This document shows, piece by piece, positions 51,247-61,432 of a stretch of DNA of 64,000 nt. The notes below the pieces were generated by a model. The model saw only the letters and a program-made list of their open reading frames with translations, was not told the DNA's origin and did no database searches. The stretch is from Armatimonadota bacterium (lineage in GTDB: Bacteria > Armatimonadota > HRBIN16): the NCBI GenBank assembly GCA_026003175.1, contig BPGT01000002.1, positions 682,001 to 746,000 on the forward strand, written 5' to 3'. Both the position numbers and the translations under genes were made by a program. How positions within the stretch are numbered: position 1 is the stretch's first letter; every line of letters begins with the position of its first letter.

Positions 51247-53910
51247 TTAACGCTCAATGAGGTAATACATCACCGTTGGCTGCAGGTTGATTTTGCCTCC
51301 AAGAGTGGGCTTGCCAGCAGGATAGCCGTTCCAGTCCAGCGGGGTGACCTTCAGCTGCCCAGCGTCGGGACGAGCGAAAGCGACCATGCCGCTGAATCGC
51401 CGCACGTTGATAGGGGCAGTGCCCAGACTCTGAATTGCTCGTTTACCTGTGCCGGGCGCGCTCCAGCCGTAGTTACTGTCCTCGCTCATCACCTGCAGCA
51501 GCATCTTGCGCGAGGTGCGCAGAGGCTGTCCGTCCAGCGGCACCAGCAGTATCGTGCCATACTCCATAGGGCTGGAGATGGTCACGTCGCGCAGTGTCAC
51601 CGTGCCCGCCTTTTGCAGGAAGCCGCACACCCCCTGTGCCTTCGGCGCATTGACCGTGACCAGCCCGTTGCCGTAGTCCCACAGCAGCTCACCGGTGATA
51701 CTGCGCACCTTGTTGCCGTTACGGTCAATGTAGCGCGAGAGGTCGGCGATGCGGGAGGGCGTATCGCGCTCCACGAAATTCATCTGCACCTTGCCTGCCA
51801 GATGCGCTAGCGGGTCTATCGCCTGCAGCTGCTGTACCGGTGCGGTCTGTCCGGCGGGGATGTCTCTCGCGCGCAGCTCATCCAGGTTCATCGGTTGGGA
51901 GAGGGGTGCACCTTTGAGCGCAAACAGGTCTTGCAACTTCAGGTTTGCCTCCACCACAGGTTGGCTCTCCTGCACCAGCCCAAGCCGATACACCAGCGCG
52001 TTAGCCGGAAACTGCCCCATCACCACTGGCGTCTGGATGGAGAACTTGCTCAGCACCTGCTGCCAGCTGGGACCCGACAGGGCGAAGAAGTACACGCCGT
52101 CCGTACCCTGCAGCACCCCGTAAGTGGCAAACAGGAAGGGAAAGTCCGCACGGAAGCGGTTGGGAGGGGTCCAGTTCACCTCGCTGATGATGGAGGGTAA
52201 ACCGTTGTAGATGATGTCCATTAGCGGCAGGGAGCCTTTTGCCACTTCGGTGAGGGCGCAGGCGTCATCGTACAGGTCGCCGACGTTCAGCGACCATCCC
52301 GCCCTCTCGCCTTCGTGCGGACCGCCGAAGTAGCCGTGACGGTCCATGTAGTCGCACACCGCGTTGCTCCACTTGTCCAGCGGTCCCAGAATCTGGGCGT
52401 TGGCGGTAATCCAGTTGGAAGCCTGCACCAGCCCTTTGTAGCCCAGTTCCTTCTTCACATAGTCACGCATCTGCTGGAAGAAGGCGCGCTGGTGTCTGGC
52501 GAGGAACTCGGCGGTATCCTGAGCGCGTTTGTTGCGCTGGTTGAATATCTCCCACAAGCCCATGAAACCGGCACGCCCAGCTGCTTCATCGTCGCCGCGG
52601 ATACGGTCACCGCCCCACGTAGCGAACGCTGCTCCCAACGAACCGTACTTCGCCGTCAGCCAGTTACCGAACTCCTTCTCCAGAATCTCCATCTGCTGGG
52701 CGGGGATGTTCTGGTAGGGCGTGAATGTCCAGAAGAAGTAGGAATCCTCGTTCACCAGCTCCACCATCGCCACCGCCGGTTCGTCTTTAAGGGCAACACC
52801 CGTATACGGGTTGGGAGTGGTCATCAGCTCGCGCCACCAGCTCTTGTAAATCTCCTGAAACCGCTTGTTAAAGAACGGCATGGCGAAAGGATGCTGATTG
52901 TTGTAGTCGCCGTAGCCATCTTGCGGCGTGAACCGCAACCACAGGGGGAAGTAAATGGACAACGTGACGTAGATGCCCTCGCGCTTCATCGCGGAGATGA
53001 AGTAGAAGTACTCGTCCAGATACTCACGGTCAACCTTCGTGTAGTCATTGCCCCAGATGCCACCATGCATCCGCACCATATTCACGCCGTATTTCGCTAG
53101 GTGGCGCGCGAGATAGTCTACCGACGCCCTGTCCATGCGAATGATATCAGGTCCCGCGTTCACTGCCCAGAAGCGCACGGGCTTGCCCGTTTTGCTGTGG
53201 ACGAACTGCCCGTTACGCACCACAATCCAGCCGTTCTCGCCCGCCACCTTTTCGTTCAAGAAGCGCAGGTCAATGGGGGAGGGACGAAAAGCATCAGGTA
53301 CGGGTTCAAAAGCGAACCATCCATCCATTGCCAGGTTGTACCTCTCGTTTGGCTTCAGTTTGCCGCGCGGAACGATGTAGCTGCTGGTGAGCAGGAAGGC
53401 GTCGAAACAGACCGCCCCCTCGTTTTGCAGCACCTCAATGCGCAGGCGGTGCGTGCCAGCGGTCAGTTTGACCTGTCCCAGCGATACCCAGTTCGCTACC
53501 ACAAATTGGCGCAAGGGTGCCTCGTCCAGCAACGACACATCACGGTCGCAAATCTGCCATGCGCCGTCATCGAAGCGCCAGCGGAAGGGACCGTGCTTCC
53601 AGAACTTGCGGGCAAAGAAGAAGTAGTTGCCCGTTTGCGGCACCTTCACTTCGTATTCCAGGAACAGCGTTTTGCCGCCGTAGTTGCCATCTGCGCCAAT
53701 CCATCTGCCCTCGGACAACACGTTCGCTTCTTGTGGGTTGGCGGGTTCAAAAGAGTGACGCTCGGGGAAGTTGGTTGCTGAAGGTTTTTCTCCTTCCCAC
53801 CACACCCACACCAGTCCTGCCTGAGCAGGCTGGCGTGGAGCAGGGGACTGGGCATAACAACCCACTACAATAGCCAGCAGCAGGGGCAACATACAGATTT
53901 TTCTGTTCAC
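51247..53910 (-). CDS. Large secreted glycoside hydrolase of GH-A clan type (GH5-like)
   Basis: The 887-residue protein starts at GTG after AGGAGG. It has a signal peptide, an N-terminal carbohydrate-binding-like beta-sandwich (about 70-180: LFLEYEVKVPQTGNYFFFAR, AGTHRLRIEVLQNEGAVCFD), then a TIM barrel opening with FWAVNAGPDIIRMDR and GVNMVRMHGGIWG. The probable acid/base Glu is in VAMVELVNEDSYFFW (about 386) and the nucleophile in PSIISEVNWTPP (about 575), the two catalytic positions of clan A. The C-terminal ~250 residues form beta domains. Substrate unknown. Confidence 0.72.
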   Translation of the reverse strand: MNRKICMLPLLLAIVVGCYAQSPAPRQPAQAGLVWVWWEGEKPSATNFPERHSFEPANPQEANVLSEGRWIGADGNYGGKTLFLEYEVKVPQTGNYFFFARKFWKHGPFRWRFDDGAWQICDRDVSLLDEAPLRQFVVANWVSLGQVKLTAGTHRLRIEVLQNEGAVCFDAFLLTSSYIVPRGKLKPNERYNLAMDGWFAFEPVPDAFRPSPIDLRFLNEKVAGENGWIVVRNGQFVHSKTGKPVRFWAVNAGPDIIRMDRASVDYLARHLAKYGVNMVRMHGGIWGNDYTKVDREYLDEYFYFISAMKREGIYVTLSIYFPLWLRFTPQDGYGDYNNQHPFAMPFFNKRFQEIYKSWWRELMTTPNPYTGVALKDEPAVAMVELVNEDSYFFWTFTPYQNIPAQQMEILEKEFGNWLTAKYGSLGAAFATWGGDRIRGDDEAAGRAGFMGLWEIFNQRNKRAQDTAEFLARHQRAFFQQMRDYVKKELGYKGLVQASNWITANAQILGPLDKWSNAVCDYMDRHGYFGGPHEGERAGWSLNVGDLYDDACALTEVAKGSLPLMDIIYNGLPSIISEVNWTPPNRFRADFPFLFATYGVLQGTDGVYFFALSGPSWQQVLSKFSIQTPVVMGQFPANALVYRLGLVQESQPVVEANLKLQDLFALKGAPLSQPMNLDELRARDIPAGQTAPVQQLQAIDPLAHLAGKVQMNFVERDTPSRIADLSRYIDRNGNKVRSITGELLWDYGNGLVTVNAPKAQGVCGFLQKAGTVTLRDVTISSPMEYGTILLVPLDGQPLRTSRKMLLQVMSEDSNYGWSAPGTGKRAIQSLGTAPINVRRFSGMVAFARPDAGQLKVTPLDWNGYPAGKPTLGGKINLQPTVMYYLIER

Positions 53911-54035
53911 AGCGCACCTCCTGATAGGTTACTTAAGCGTTTTAGTATTCGTGTCACGTTTTGGGTGTTCCTGCTCAAGCAGGAGAAGCCCCTTTGCACG
54001 GAGAAGCAGAGAAAAACAACAGCGCGGGAGAGAGT

Positions 54036-54941
54036 ATGATGATCTGGGCATATCTGGTGCATTTAAGCTATAACATGTGGTGCGATCGCAATGCTCAGGA
54101 GTGGGGTGACTACGGCGTTTACAGCCCCCGTCTGCGCTTTGACGAGGAGTTGTGGAACTCGCTTCTGGAAGAGATGCCTCGCGCTGGGGTGAATATGGTG
54201 GTGATAGACCTGGGCGACGGAGTAAAATACCGTTCCCATCCTGAAATCGCTGTAGAGGGCGCTTGGAGCACGACAAAGTTGAAGCGAGAGCTGAAACGCC
54301 TTCGGGATAATGGACTGGAGCCGATTCCTAAGCTCAATTTCTCTACAGCACATGATGCCTGGTTAAGCGAGTACTCTCGCTGCGTATCTACACCGCGATA
54401 CTACACTGTCTGCCGTGACCTGATTAGAGAGGTCGCCGAACTCTTTGAGAAGCCCCGCTTCTTCCACCTGGGTATGGATGAGGAGACGTGGGAACACCAA
54501 AGACACTACGCCTATGCAGTGGTGCGCCAACATGAACTCTGGTGGGAAGACTTTCACTTTCTGGTGGAACAGGTGGAACGGCAGGGTGTGCGGGCATGGA
54601 TATGGTCAGATTATTACTGGCATCATCCTGAAGCCTTTTTGCAGAACATGCCGCGCTCGGTAGTGCAAAGCAACTGGTACTACGGTGACGGGTTCGACAA
54701 ACAAGAGGTAGCGGTGCGCACATACATTGACTTGGCTCAGCACGGCTTCGATCAGATACCCACCGGCAGCAACTGGTCGAACGACGCAAACTTCGGACGC
54801 ACTGTGCAGTTTTGTCGTCAGAACATTCCGTCGGAGAGACTGCTGGGCTTTCTGCAAACATCGTGGAAACCTACATTAGCAGAGTGCCGCCAGAAACATA
54901 TCGACGCCTTGCAGCAGGTAGCGCGCGCACGAAAGTCATAG
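54036..54941 (+). CDS. GH20-like TIM-barrel protein (possible beta-N-acetylhexosaminidase relative)
   Basis: The 301-residue protein has no signal peptide from the chosen ATG (after GGGAGAGAG). The barrel shows MPRAGVNMVVIDLGDGVKYR, DNGLEPIPKLNFSTAHDAWL and FFHLGMDEETWEHQ, where Asp-Glu (about 147-148) stands at the place of the GH20 catalytic pair. VRAWIWSDYYWHHPEAFL follows on the next strand. It lacks the N-terminal domain of classical GH20. Substrate is unknown, and it may belong to an unnamed clan-K-like family. Two in-frame ATGs (54036, 54039) are equivalent; an upstream one at 53961 is less likely. Confidence 0.55.
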   Translation: MMIWAYLVHLSYNMWCDRNAQEWGDYGVYSPRLRFDEELWNSLLEEMPRAGVNMVVIDLGDGVKYRSHPEIAVEGAWSTTKLKRELKRLRDNGLEPIPKLNFSTAHDAWLSEYSRCVSTPRYYTVCRDLIREVAELFEKPRFFHLGMDEETWEHQRHYAYAVVRQHELWWEDFHFLVEQVERQGVRAWIWSDYYWHHPEAFLQNMPRSVVQSNWYYGDGFDKQEVAVRTYIDLAQHGFDQIPTGSNWSNDANFGRTVQFCRQNIPSERLLGFLQTSWKPTLAECRQKHIDALQQVARARKS

Positions 54942-55066
54942 ATGCATACAAATCTCTACTATGCAGACCCGTTGACAATCTACCGACAGCTATGATAGCA
55001 TGATTAAGGAGCGAACACGAGGGCACACAAGCCTTACGGGAGGATAGAGGAGGAAAGGCGCGACTA

Positions 55067-55474
55067 ATGGAACGCAAATACAAGATTCTCGCAGTGGACG
55101 ACGAGCCGCACATTCGTCGCCTGGTGCAGGTCAATCTGGAGCGGCACGGATACGAGGTTGTCACCGCCGCTGATGGGAAGGACGCGCTGGAAAAGGTCGC
55201 TACCGAAAAACCGGACCTGGTGGTGCTGGACGTGATGATGCCGTACATGGATGGCTTTGAGGTACTGCAGACTCTGCGCAAAAATCCTGAAACGCGCGAC
55301 CTGCCTGTTATCATGCTCACTGCGAAAGCGCAAGATGCGGACGTGTTCCGCGGGTGGCAGTCTGGTGCAGACCTGTACCTCACCAAGCCGTTTAACCCGA
55401 TGGAGCTTATCTCCTTCGTGAAGCGCATCTTCAAGTCCAAAGAGACGGGCGGCGAGAAACGTTACGAGCTATAA
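55067..55474 (+). CDS. Single-domain response regulator (CheY-like receiver)
   Basis: The 135-residue protein is a receiver domain only: acidic pair in ILAVDDEPHIRRLV, phosphoacceptor Asp in DLVVLDVMMPYMDGFEVL, Thr in VIMLTAKAQ, and Lys in YLTKPFNPMEL. A short basic tail replaces any output domain. It probably works by protein-protein contact, in chemotaxis or another phosphorelay. No kinase is adjacent. GAGGAGGAAAGG precedes the ATG. A TTGACA (54972-54977) lies upstream, with a weaker -10 (TAGCAT at 54996) 18 bases on. Confidence 0.92.
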   Translation: MERKYKILAVDDEPHIRRLVQVNLERHGYEVVTAADGKDALEKVATEKPDLVVLDVMMPYMDGFEVLQTLRKNPETRDLPVIMLTAKAQDADVFRGWQSGADLYLTKPFNPMELISFVKRIFKSKETGGEKRYEL

Positions 55475-55493
55475 CCCGAAAGCGAGGAACGCG

Positions 55494-55709
55494 ATGGGCA
55501 AAAACCGTTTCGGGCTGTGGTTGGGAGTGGCTGTTGCCACCATTGTCGGCGTAGGGGTGGCGGCATATCTTGCCCTGCGCCACGAGCGAGCGCAGAGCGA
55601 AATCAGCGAGGTGCAGCGCCTGATTCAGCGTTCGCAAGACATCGTACATCGCCTCGAAAGCGAATTGGGCAGCCGTGCGTCGCCGGACGCAAGCACCACT
55701 CGTGCATAG
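55494..55709 (+). CDS. Small membrane protein with YtxH-like features
   Basis: The 71-residue product has one membrane helix (LWLGVAVATIVGVGVAAYLA) followed by a charged helix that reads as a short coiled coil (EISEVQRLIQRSQDIVHRLE). This is the layout of YtxH-type general-stress proteins, though too short for a firm call. It lies 19 bases after the receiver gene and before a strong terminator, so the two form an operon. Confidence 0.6.
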   Translation: MGKNRFGLWLGVAVATIVGVGVAAYLALRHERAQSEISEVQRLIQRSQDIVHRLESELGSRASPDASTTRA

Positions 55710-55717
55710 CAAACGCA

Positions 55718-55747
55718 CAGCCCGAAACCTCTGTTTCGGGCTGTTTT
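55718..55747 (+). terminator. Intrinsic terminator
   Basis: A perfect 11-bp stem (CAGCCCGAAAC arm) with loop CTCT is followed by TTTT. It ends the receiver/membrane-protein operon and stands 3 bases before the end of the convergent hydrolase. Confidence 0.88.
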
Positions 55748-55749
55748 GG

Positions 55750-58700
55750 TTACCGAAGGGTCAACAACCGGGGCGTATCAAATCGCACCGGACCCAAAAG
55801 CCCCGAAGGTTGCAGAGGAGAATCCTTCCGCCACAATCTCCACGTGGTGAACGTGTATCGTCCCATAGGGCTTGGACGCCCTTCTAACAACCATGCGGGC
55901 CACTCCCGCAAGGTGCCGTCGGGGTTCCGGCTGCTATCTTCCGGCAACTGCTCGTCGCCAATCATGCGGTTCACCCACAGGTTGGCAACTTGTACCTCCA
56001 GCAGGTTCTCGCCGGGGCGCAGGAGATCGGTAACGTCCACCTGGAAGGGCGTTTTCCACGATATGCCAGCGGGCTTGCCGTTGATGCGGACAGATGCAAC
56101 CACCTCCACGCGTCCCAGGTACAGGTAGACACGCTGTCCCGATTGGAGCAGGCTTGCCGGGATACGAACCGAGGTGCGATAGGATGCTGTACCGGAGAAG
56201 TAGCGGATGCCCGGATGCTCGTGCTCGCTCCATGACATGAGCCTGGGGAAAACCACTTCAGAAGGTGCGCCCCAGCCGGGTGTGAACTGCACTTTCCACG
56301 CACCTGTCACGGGCAGAGCGGGTGGGGCAGGGGATACGCGAAACCGTCTGACCTTGCCCGAGCGGAAAACCAGCTCGTAATCGCCAGGCTGAAACGCTTC
56401 TATACGCAACTTGCCTGCCGACAGCTTCTCGATTCGCAACGGAGGGTCCGGGTCGGAGGGCGGATACAGGGCAATGGTGTCCGGGTCTGTAGCGGAGGCT
56501 ATATAAACCTTGCCCGCTACCTCGTATTCTACGCGCAACGTTTTCACCACGCCAAACGCCGGGTCGCCTTCAGACGCCAATTCTGCTACCGTGAAGGTAA
56601 GTCTACCGTTGTCCACCATGCGCTGCACCTGCGCGGTCACATCCTTGGTGCGTGCGGCGTCGCCCTCCGGTCCCCATAACGCACTGCGGATGCGAATTCC
56701 CGGCGGTGCTGCAGAGGCAAAGTACACATCGCGTCCGCCACGTCTCACCCGCACTATGGGGTCATCGCGAAGAGAGGAGGCTCTGAAAACCACAAAGACC
56801 GACTCCGAAGGCTTCAGGTGCAGAGGCAGCTGGGTAACTTGTCTGTCCTGCCTGTACACCGCTACCTGCTCTATGCGCCCTGTTTCGGGATGCCAGATTT
56901 CCGGGCGCTTACCGGAGACGCGGAACACACCGGTTGCGCTAACAGTTCTATCGCTGATGTTGGCGACGAAGTAAACATCTGCGTTACCGATGCGTCGGTG
57001 GGTAAACTCCAGGTAGCGGTCGGCGCGGAAGTCCGGCGGCACGCCCAGCGAAGCTAGCACCTGCTGCACCGTTTTGCCACGGATGATCTTGCCCTTGCCC
57101 CAGAGTTCTGCAACGAGCACCTGTACCTCTTCGTCGCAGCGTGGATAGCCCGACAGGCTGGGGGATTTCACAGGAGCCACATTGCCCACGACCACCGCCC
57201 CGGCATCTACCAGCTGTTTGATGCGTCGCAGAAGACGTGGGGTCATCCGTTCAGCAGCAGGCAGCGCCAACACGCGATAGCTCATACCATGTGGCAGCAC
57301 CAGACGCCCGTTCTTCACTTGCAGGTCGCGCAGAACCACTTCCGCTGGGCAGGCGTCCGCGCTGTAACCGGACTGTTTGACGGAGGCGGGCGGGATAAAG
57401 CTGCGGGGCGCACCTTCCGGCGCCATAAAAAGCACGTCCACAACGGGCACTCCCTGCTGCAGTAGATATTGACAACGCGCAAGATAACGGTGCCAGGGTC
57501 TAGAATATTCCCACCATGTTTGCGTGCGTTCGTAGTGTAAGCCCCACGGTCCCATGCTCATGCCGGGGGTAACGGCATTTCCACGGCTGCAGGGCGTAGC
57601 GGTGAAAGACGAAGCGGTTGATGCCCTGACAAAACGCCCAGTCACCCAGCGACTTAATGCTGCCCGGATGATGCAGCCATCGCTCAGCAGAGTCAGCAGT
57701 GAACGCCTCAGCACCCACCACGCGCTTGCCGTAAACGTGCGCAGCGGAAGCCATCGCTGGAAGTGTGGTACTGCCACCGAGGCGAGGCGTTGTCCAGAAC
57801 TCCGCCATGGGTTCGTCGGCACGTCCGGCGTAAGCCATATCGTCGAAAACGCAATCGCCGTACGCTTCGATGCTCAGACGTAGCCCGTGACGGTGGGCAA
57901 GGGTACGTAGATGTCCGGCGTAGTTCTCTATCAGCAGGTCAGAAACCGTCTGCCGCCAGTCCCAGAGGAAGCGTTCCGATACTTCTGCGCTTTCTATCAC
58001 TCTGCCTGTGATAACTGGCAGATAGGGTAGGGGATCGTAGCCTCGTCGTCGCCGAAACTCCTCCCGGAAACGCGGTGTCCAGTTTTGGGAGCCGACCTCC
58101 CAGCTGTCAATATGCGTCGCAACCAGCGTCTTGCCAGCCAGTTCACTCACGTCGGAGATAAGCTTCGCCATGAACCCTGCGAAATGTGCTTCGATACCCT
58201 CCTTACTGAGCTTGTCGCATTCCAAACCGCGCCCAGAAGCAGGAGAGGGAGCGTTCATCGCACCGGTGGGTGCATGCCCGATGCGCAGAATAGTCCAGCG
58301 ACCCTCTGGTACATCCCAGATGAGCCTGCCGTTTTCTTGGATATAAGAAGTAAGATTTATCACATTTTCACATCTCACCACCGTAGAGGCGTCTGGCTCC
58401 GGGTACGAGGCTGGCGGAATAAACTCCAGACGAATGAGAGCCGATTTGCCGACGATGTCGGGGATGCGGTAGTCGGCGGCTGGAGCAGGGAAGGCAAGTA
58501 CCGCCACATCCCGGTAGTACCCTGCGACGACCTGTGGTTGTGGTAAAACTATGTCTACGTGTGTTGGTCCGGTAGCCTGCGTTTCCGTCCACACCAGCTT
58601 CTGCATGGCTCTGTCGGGGGGCACCCACGGACCGCCACTGCCGCACCAGCCCGCGTCATTGTTCATGTTCACCTCCAGACCGAGCCGATGCGCCTCAAAG

Positions 58701-58987
58701 ACCACATGCTTGAATAAGTCGCGCCACTGCAGGCTGGCGAAAGATACGGGTCCCAGAGGAACGCCCTGGTCAACCTCCATAATTAACACACCGCCGATAC
58801 CGACACGCTGCATGGCTTCAAGGTCAGCAGTGATGCCTTCATGGGTGATGTTGCCGTTGAGCCAGAACCAGTAGACCCACGGACGCGCCCAGTTTGGCGG
58901 GTTTCGGAACCCCGCTTCCAGCGATTGCGCCCTTGCCAAACCAGCAAGCGCAAGGCAACACAGAAGCATCCCGAGCAAGCGTTTCAT
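55750..58987 (-). pseudogene. GH106-like alpha-L-rhamnosidase, split by a frameshift
   Basis: Two overlapping minus-strand frames (58987 to 57500 and 57822 to 55750) together encode one ~1078-residue protein. The first starts with a signal peptide and PWVYWFWLNGNITHEGITAD, the hallmark opening of GH106/PF17132 enzymes. It continues with VNMNNDAGWCGSGGPWV and ATHIDSWEVGSQNWTPRF and ends just after FVFHRYALQPW. The second resumes with PGMSMGPWGLHYERTQTWWE and ends with a GH2-like sugar-binding domain (VYLYLGRVEVVASVRINGKP). One extra A in the AAA at 57580-57578 (minus) would explain it: dropping it joins QPW to NAVTPGMSMG. Real mutation or assembly error cannot be told apart here. Confidence 0.8.
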
Positions 58988-59050
58988 GCTGCAATCCCCT
59001 CAGGATAGATGTATAACGTCCGATAAGAAATATTATGTTTTATGAAGAGA

Positions 59051-60046
59051 CTATCGCCGCCGACGCTGCCACACATCGCCCAGCACCGCCAGCAGAATCA
59101 CCACACCTTTCACTACTTTCTGGTAAAACGCCGACACTCCTGCCATTACCAGCCCATTGTCCAGAGCGCCGATGAGCATTGCACCAGCAACCGTACCTCC
59201 GACGCCTCCACGTCCGCCTGCCAGACTCGCGCCGCCCAGCACCACAGCCGCAATCGCATTCAACTCGTACATTTCGCCGTATTTCGGGTCGCCCGCACCC
59301 AGCCTCGCTGCCTGCACGATTCCGCAAAGCCCAGCCAGAAAACCCGACAGCATGTACACGATGATTTTCACTCTTGCCACGTCTACGCCCGACAGACGCG
59401 CCGCCTGCTCGTTACCGCCGACAGCGTATACTGCGCGTCCAAACTGTGTTGCTCGCAGTATGACCAGTGCACACAATGCTACAAAAACAGCAACCCATAC
59501 CGGAACAGGGATACTCAGCACCTCGCCACCGGCGCCGCCTCCCAGACGATTAAAGGCTTCCGGCAGATTCCCTACCGGCTTACCATCGGAATACACAAAA
59601 GCCACTCCTCGCGCGATGGTCATAGTCGCCAGCGTCACGATGAACGGCGCGATGTTCCAGCGGGCAATCAGCCAGCCGTTCCACCAGCCGATGAGCGCGC
59701 CCAGCGCGCAGGAGACAATTACCGCAATCGGTATGCCCAGTGCCAGATCCGGCTTCGGGACCAGGGTGCGCCCACCGAGCACCAGTCCGTTCATCATGAG
59801 GTCTGTGCCCACCAGCCCGCACAGCGCCAGCACCGAGCCGACGGAGAGGTCTATCCCGCCGGTGATGATAACCAGCGTCATACCCACTGCTAAAATGGTG
59901 TTAATGGCACTTTGCAGAAGAATATTGACGAGGTTGCGCTGCTCAATGAAACGTCCATCGGTGATCAGGGCGAAGAAAAGGACAAGAATCAACAGATAGA
60001 CGGCAATAGAATATCTGGAGAATCTTTCCGCTCTCAATGCGTTCAT
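59051..60046 (-). CDS. Sugar ABC transporter permease (RbsC-like)
   Basis: The 331-residue protein has the RbsC layout of eight to ten helices: NILLQSAINTILAVGMTLVI, TGGIDLSVGSVLALCGLVGT, APFIVTLATMTIARGVAFVY, and the EAA-like VYAVGGNEQAARLSGVDVAR with IAAVVLGGASLAGGRGGVGG. It should form the pore of a ribose/simple-sugar importer. No ATPase or binding-protein gene is adjacent; upstream is a J-domain-like gene. The frame is open to 60199 but ATG 60046 avoids a long overlap with that gene and gives MNALRAERFSRYSIAV. Confidence 0.88.
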   Translation of the reverse strand: MNALRAERFSRYSIAVYLLILVLFFALITDGRFIEQRNLVNILLQSAINTILAVGMTLVIITGGIDLSVGSVLALCGLVGTDLMMNGLVLGGRTLVPKPDLALGIPIAVIVSCALGALIGWWNGWLIARWNIAPFIVTLATMTIARGVAFVYSDGKPVGNLPEAFNRLGGGAGGEVLSIPVPVWVAVFVALCALVILRATQFGRAVYAVGGNEQAARLSGVDVARVKIIVYMLSGFLAGLCGIVQAARLGAGDPKYGEMYELNAIAAVVLGGASLAGGRGGVGGTVAGAMLIGALDNGLVMAGVSAFYQKVVKGVVILLAVLGDVWQRRRR

Positions 60047-60056
60047 CGGCAGTTCT

Positions 60057-60551
60057 TCAGATTTCGAGGCGGTCAAATCGTGCGCTGGTGGGGTCGAGAT
60101 ACTGCCTGACTGCGTCGTATGCTTGCTGGATGCGCTGGCAAATCTGCTCCGCTCGCCGTCGTTCTTCCGAGCCTTCTGGGAATCGTTCGGGCTTGGCACG
60201 CTCCATCAGCTGTTTGTATGCCTCTTGCGCCTGACGGAGGTCGGCGTTGGGAGGAATACCCAGCAAGCGGAAATGCGCTTGAAGGTCTGGTGGCAACTGC
60301 GCAGCGCCTGAGGATATGCTCCCCTGCTCCACCGACGGTGGCGCGGGGCGAATTGACGAAGGAGTGACTGTGGTATCGGCAGGTGGCAAAGGTGTCTCCG
60401 GCGGCAGGTTCACGCTGGAACCTCCCCCGGGTTGTAGATAGTCCTCCAGCTCGCGCCGCGCATCCAGCTCCGCCTCGAGCTCGTCCAGCCGCTCGCGTGC
60501 CGTTTTCATATAGCCTTTGAGGATTCGCCGGATACGTCGTGTGATTCCCAT
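60057..60551 (-). CDS. Degenerate J-domain-like protein without the HPD motif
   Basis: The 164-residue protein has a basic helix (about 1-40), a Pro/Ser-rich linker, then about 60 residues laid out as a J domain: LLGIPPNADLRQAQEAYKQL followed by MERAKPERFPEGSEERRRAE and a final AYDAVRQYLDP helix. In the place of His-Pro-Asp it has KPE, so stimulation of DnaK is doubtful. It begins at the stop of the beta-barrel gene (one shared base). It may be an adaptor in the PspA neighbourhood (inference). Confidence 0.6.
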   Translation of the reverse strand: MGITRRIRRILKGYMKTARERLDELEAELDARRELEDYLQPGGGSSVNLPPETPLPPADTTVTPSSIRPAPPSVEQGSISSGAAQLPPDLQAHFRLLGIPPNADLRQAQEAYKQLMERAKPERFPEGSEERRRAEQICQRIQQAYDAVRQYLDPTSARFDRLEI

Positions 60552-61432
60552 CAGAAACTAGCCCTCAACTCGATGTTCGCCTGCTCAAAATCCGAGCGTC
60601 GAAAAACCACCTGCGGATACAGCACAAAGCCTCCGCCCACGTTTTGCTGCATAGAGACCATCCAGCGCAACTCGCGGGCTCGAACATCCGTCTCTGCACG
60701 CACCACCGGGTTCAGGCCGGCGGGAAGCCGTATGGACGCCTGCACGAGAAGAAACTCCGTATCAGGCAGCTGACCGCGTCGTGCCACGATTGTTTCCAGC
60801 TGCCACAGGGTAATACCGGCGACCTGTCGGGTATCCAGCCCCACCAGCAACCCGTACCCTTTGTCCAGAACCGGCTGATAGTCCTCGCCGCGGATGAAGC
60901 GGAAGGCGGTTTTGCTCATCGCCAGGTTTTCCCCCACCGCTATGGAGGCTCCCAAAGAGCGCGACCCGAAGCGGCAGAACACCCCATGTTGGCGACGGCT
61001 GCCGTTGTGGGCAAGCGCGACGTCCAGCATGTTGCTGCGCCAGAGTGGCACAGAAAGGTGAATACCCTTTGCCAGCTCGCGCTCCCCCATCCCCTGCCCA
61101 AACGGCATCCACATCTTGCCCGCCCGGACTTTCCAGCCTCGTCCCTCATAACTGAGGAAAGCTTGCTCGATCTCATCCGGGTCTACCGGCTTATCAAAGT
61201 TCTGCAACTTCTGCGCAAAGTAAACGCTCAGCCGATTCTCCCCATAGAGAGCAAGGTGCACATCCGAGTACTCTCCCAACTGCGAGTAAAGCAACAGGTT
61301 GGCGTTGCGGTTGTTGTCTACGCGCATGCGCGCACGGATGTTAAAACCGAACTCATACAGCGGTTCTGCACCACACATGACCGCCAGCGCCAACCATCCT
61401 GTCAGCAGCACACCAAAGAGCGGTTTCATCAT
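60551..61432 (-). CDS. Outer-membrane beta-barrel (porin-like) protein
   Basis: The 293-residue protein has a signal peptide ending near MCGAEP. The remainder alternates in the way of membrane beta strands (YEFGFNIRARMRVDNNRN, DVHLALYGENRLSVYFAQKL, GRGWKVRAGKMWMPFGQG). It ends in ELRASF, a terminal Phe as recognised by the BAM machinery. No sequence family is recognised. Overlap of its ATG with the pspA stop (ATGA) shows coupled expression with the membrane-stress protein. Confidence 0.62.
   Translation of the reverse strand: MMKPLFGVLLTGWLALAVMCGAEPLYEFGFNIRARMRVDNNRNANLLLYSQLGEYSDVHLALYGENRLSVYFAQKLQNFDKPVDPDEIEQAFLSYEGRGWKVRAGKMWMPFGQGMGERELAKGIHLSVPLWRSNMLDVALAHNGSRRQHGVFCRFGSRSLGASIAVGENLAMSKTAFRFIRGEDYQPVLDKGYGLLVGLDTRQVAGITLWQLETIVARRGQLPDTEFLLVQASIRLPAGLNPVVRAETDVRARELRWMVSMQQNVGGGFVLYPQVVFRRSDFEQANIELRASF

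Noticed and set aside
54942-55066. tRNA or small RNA between the GH20-like and receiver genes
   Set aside because: No T-arm signature or cloverleaf could be read; the segment is explained by a promoter and ribosome site.
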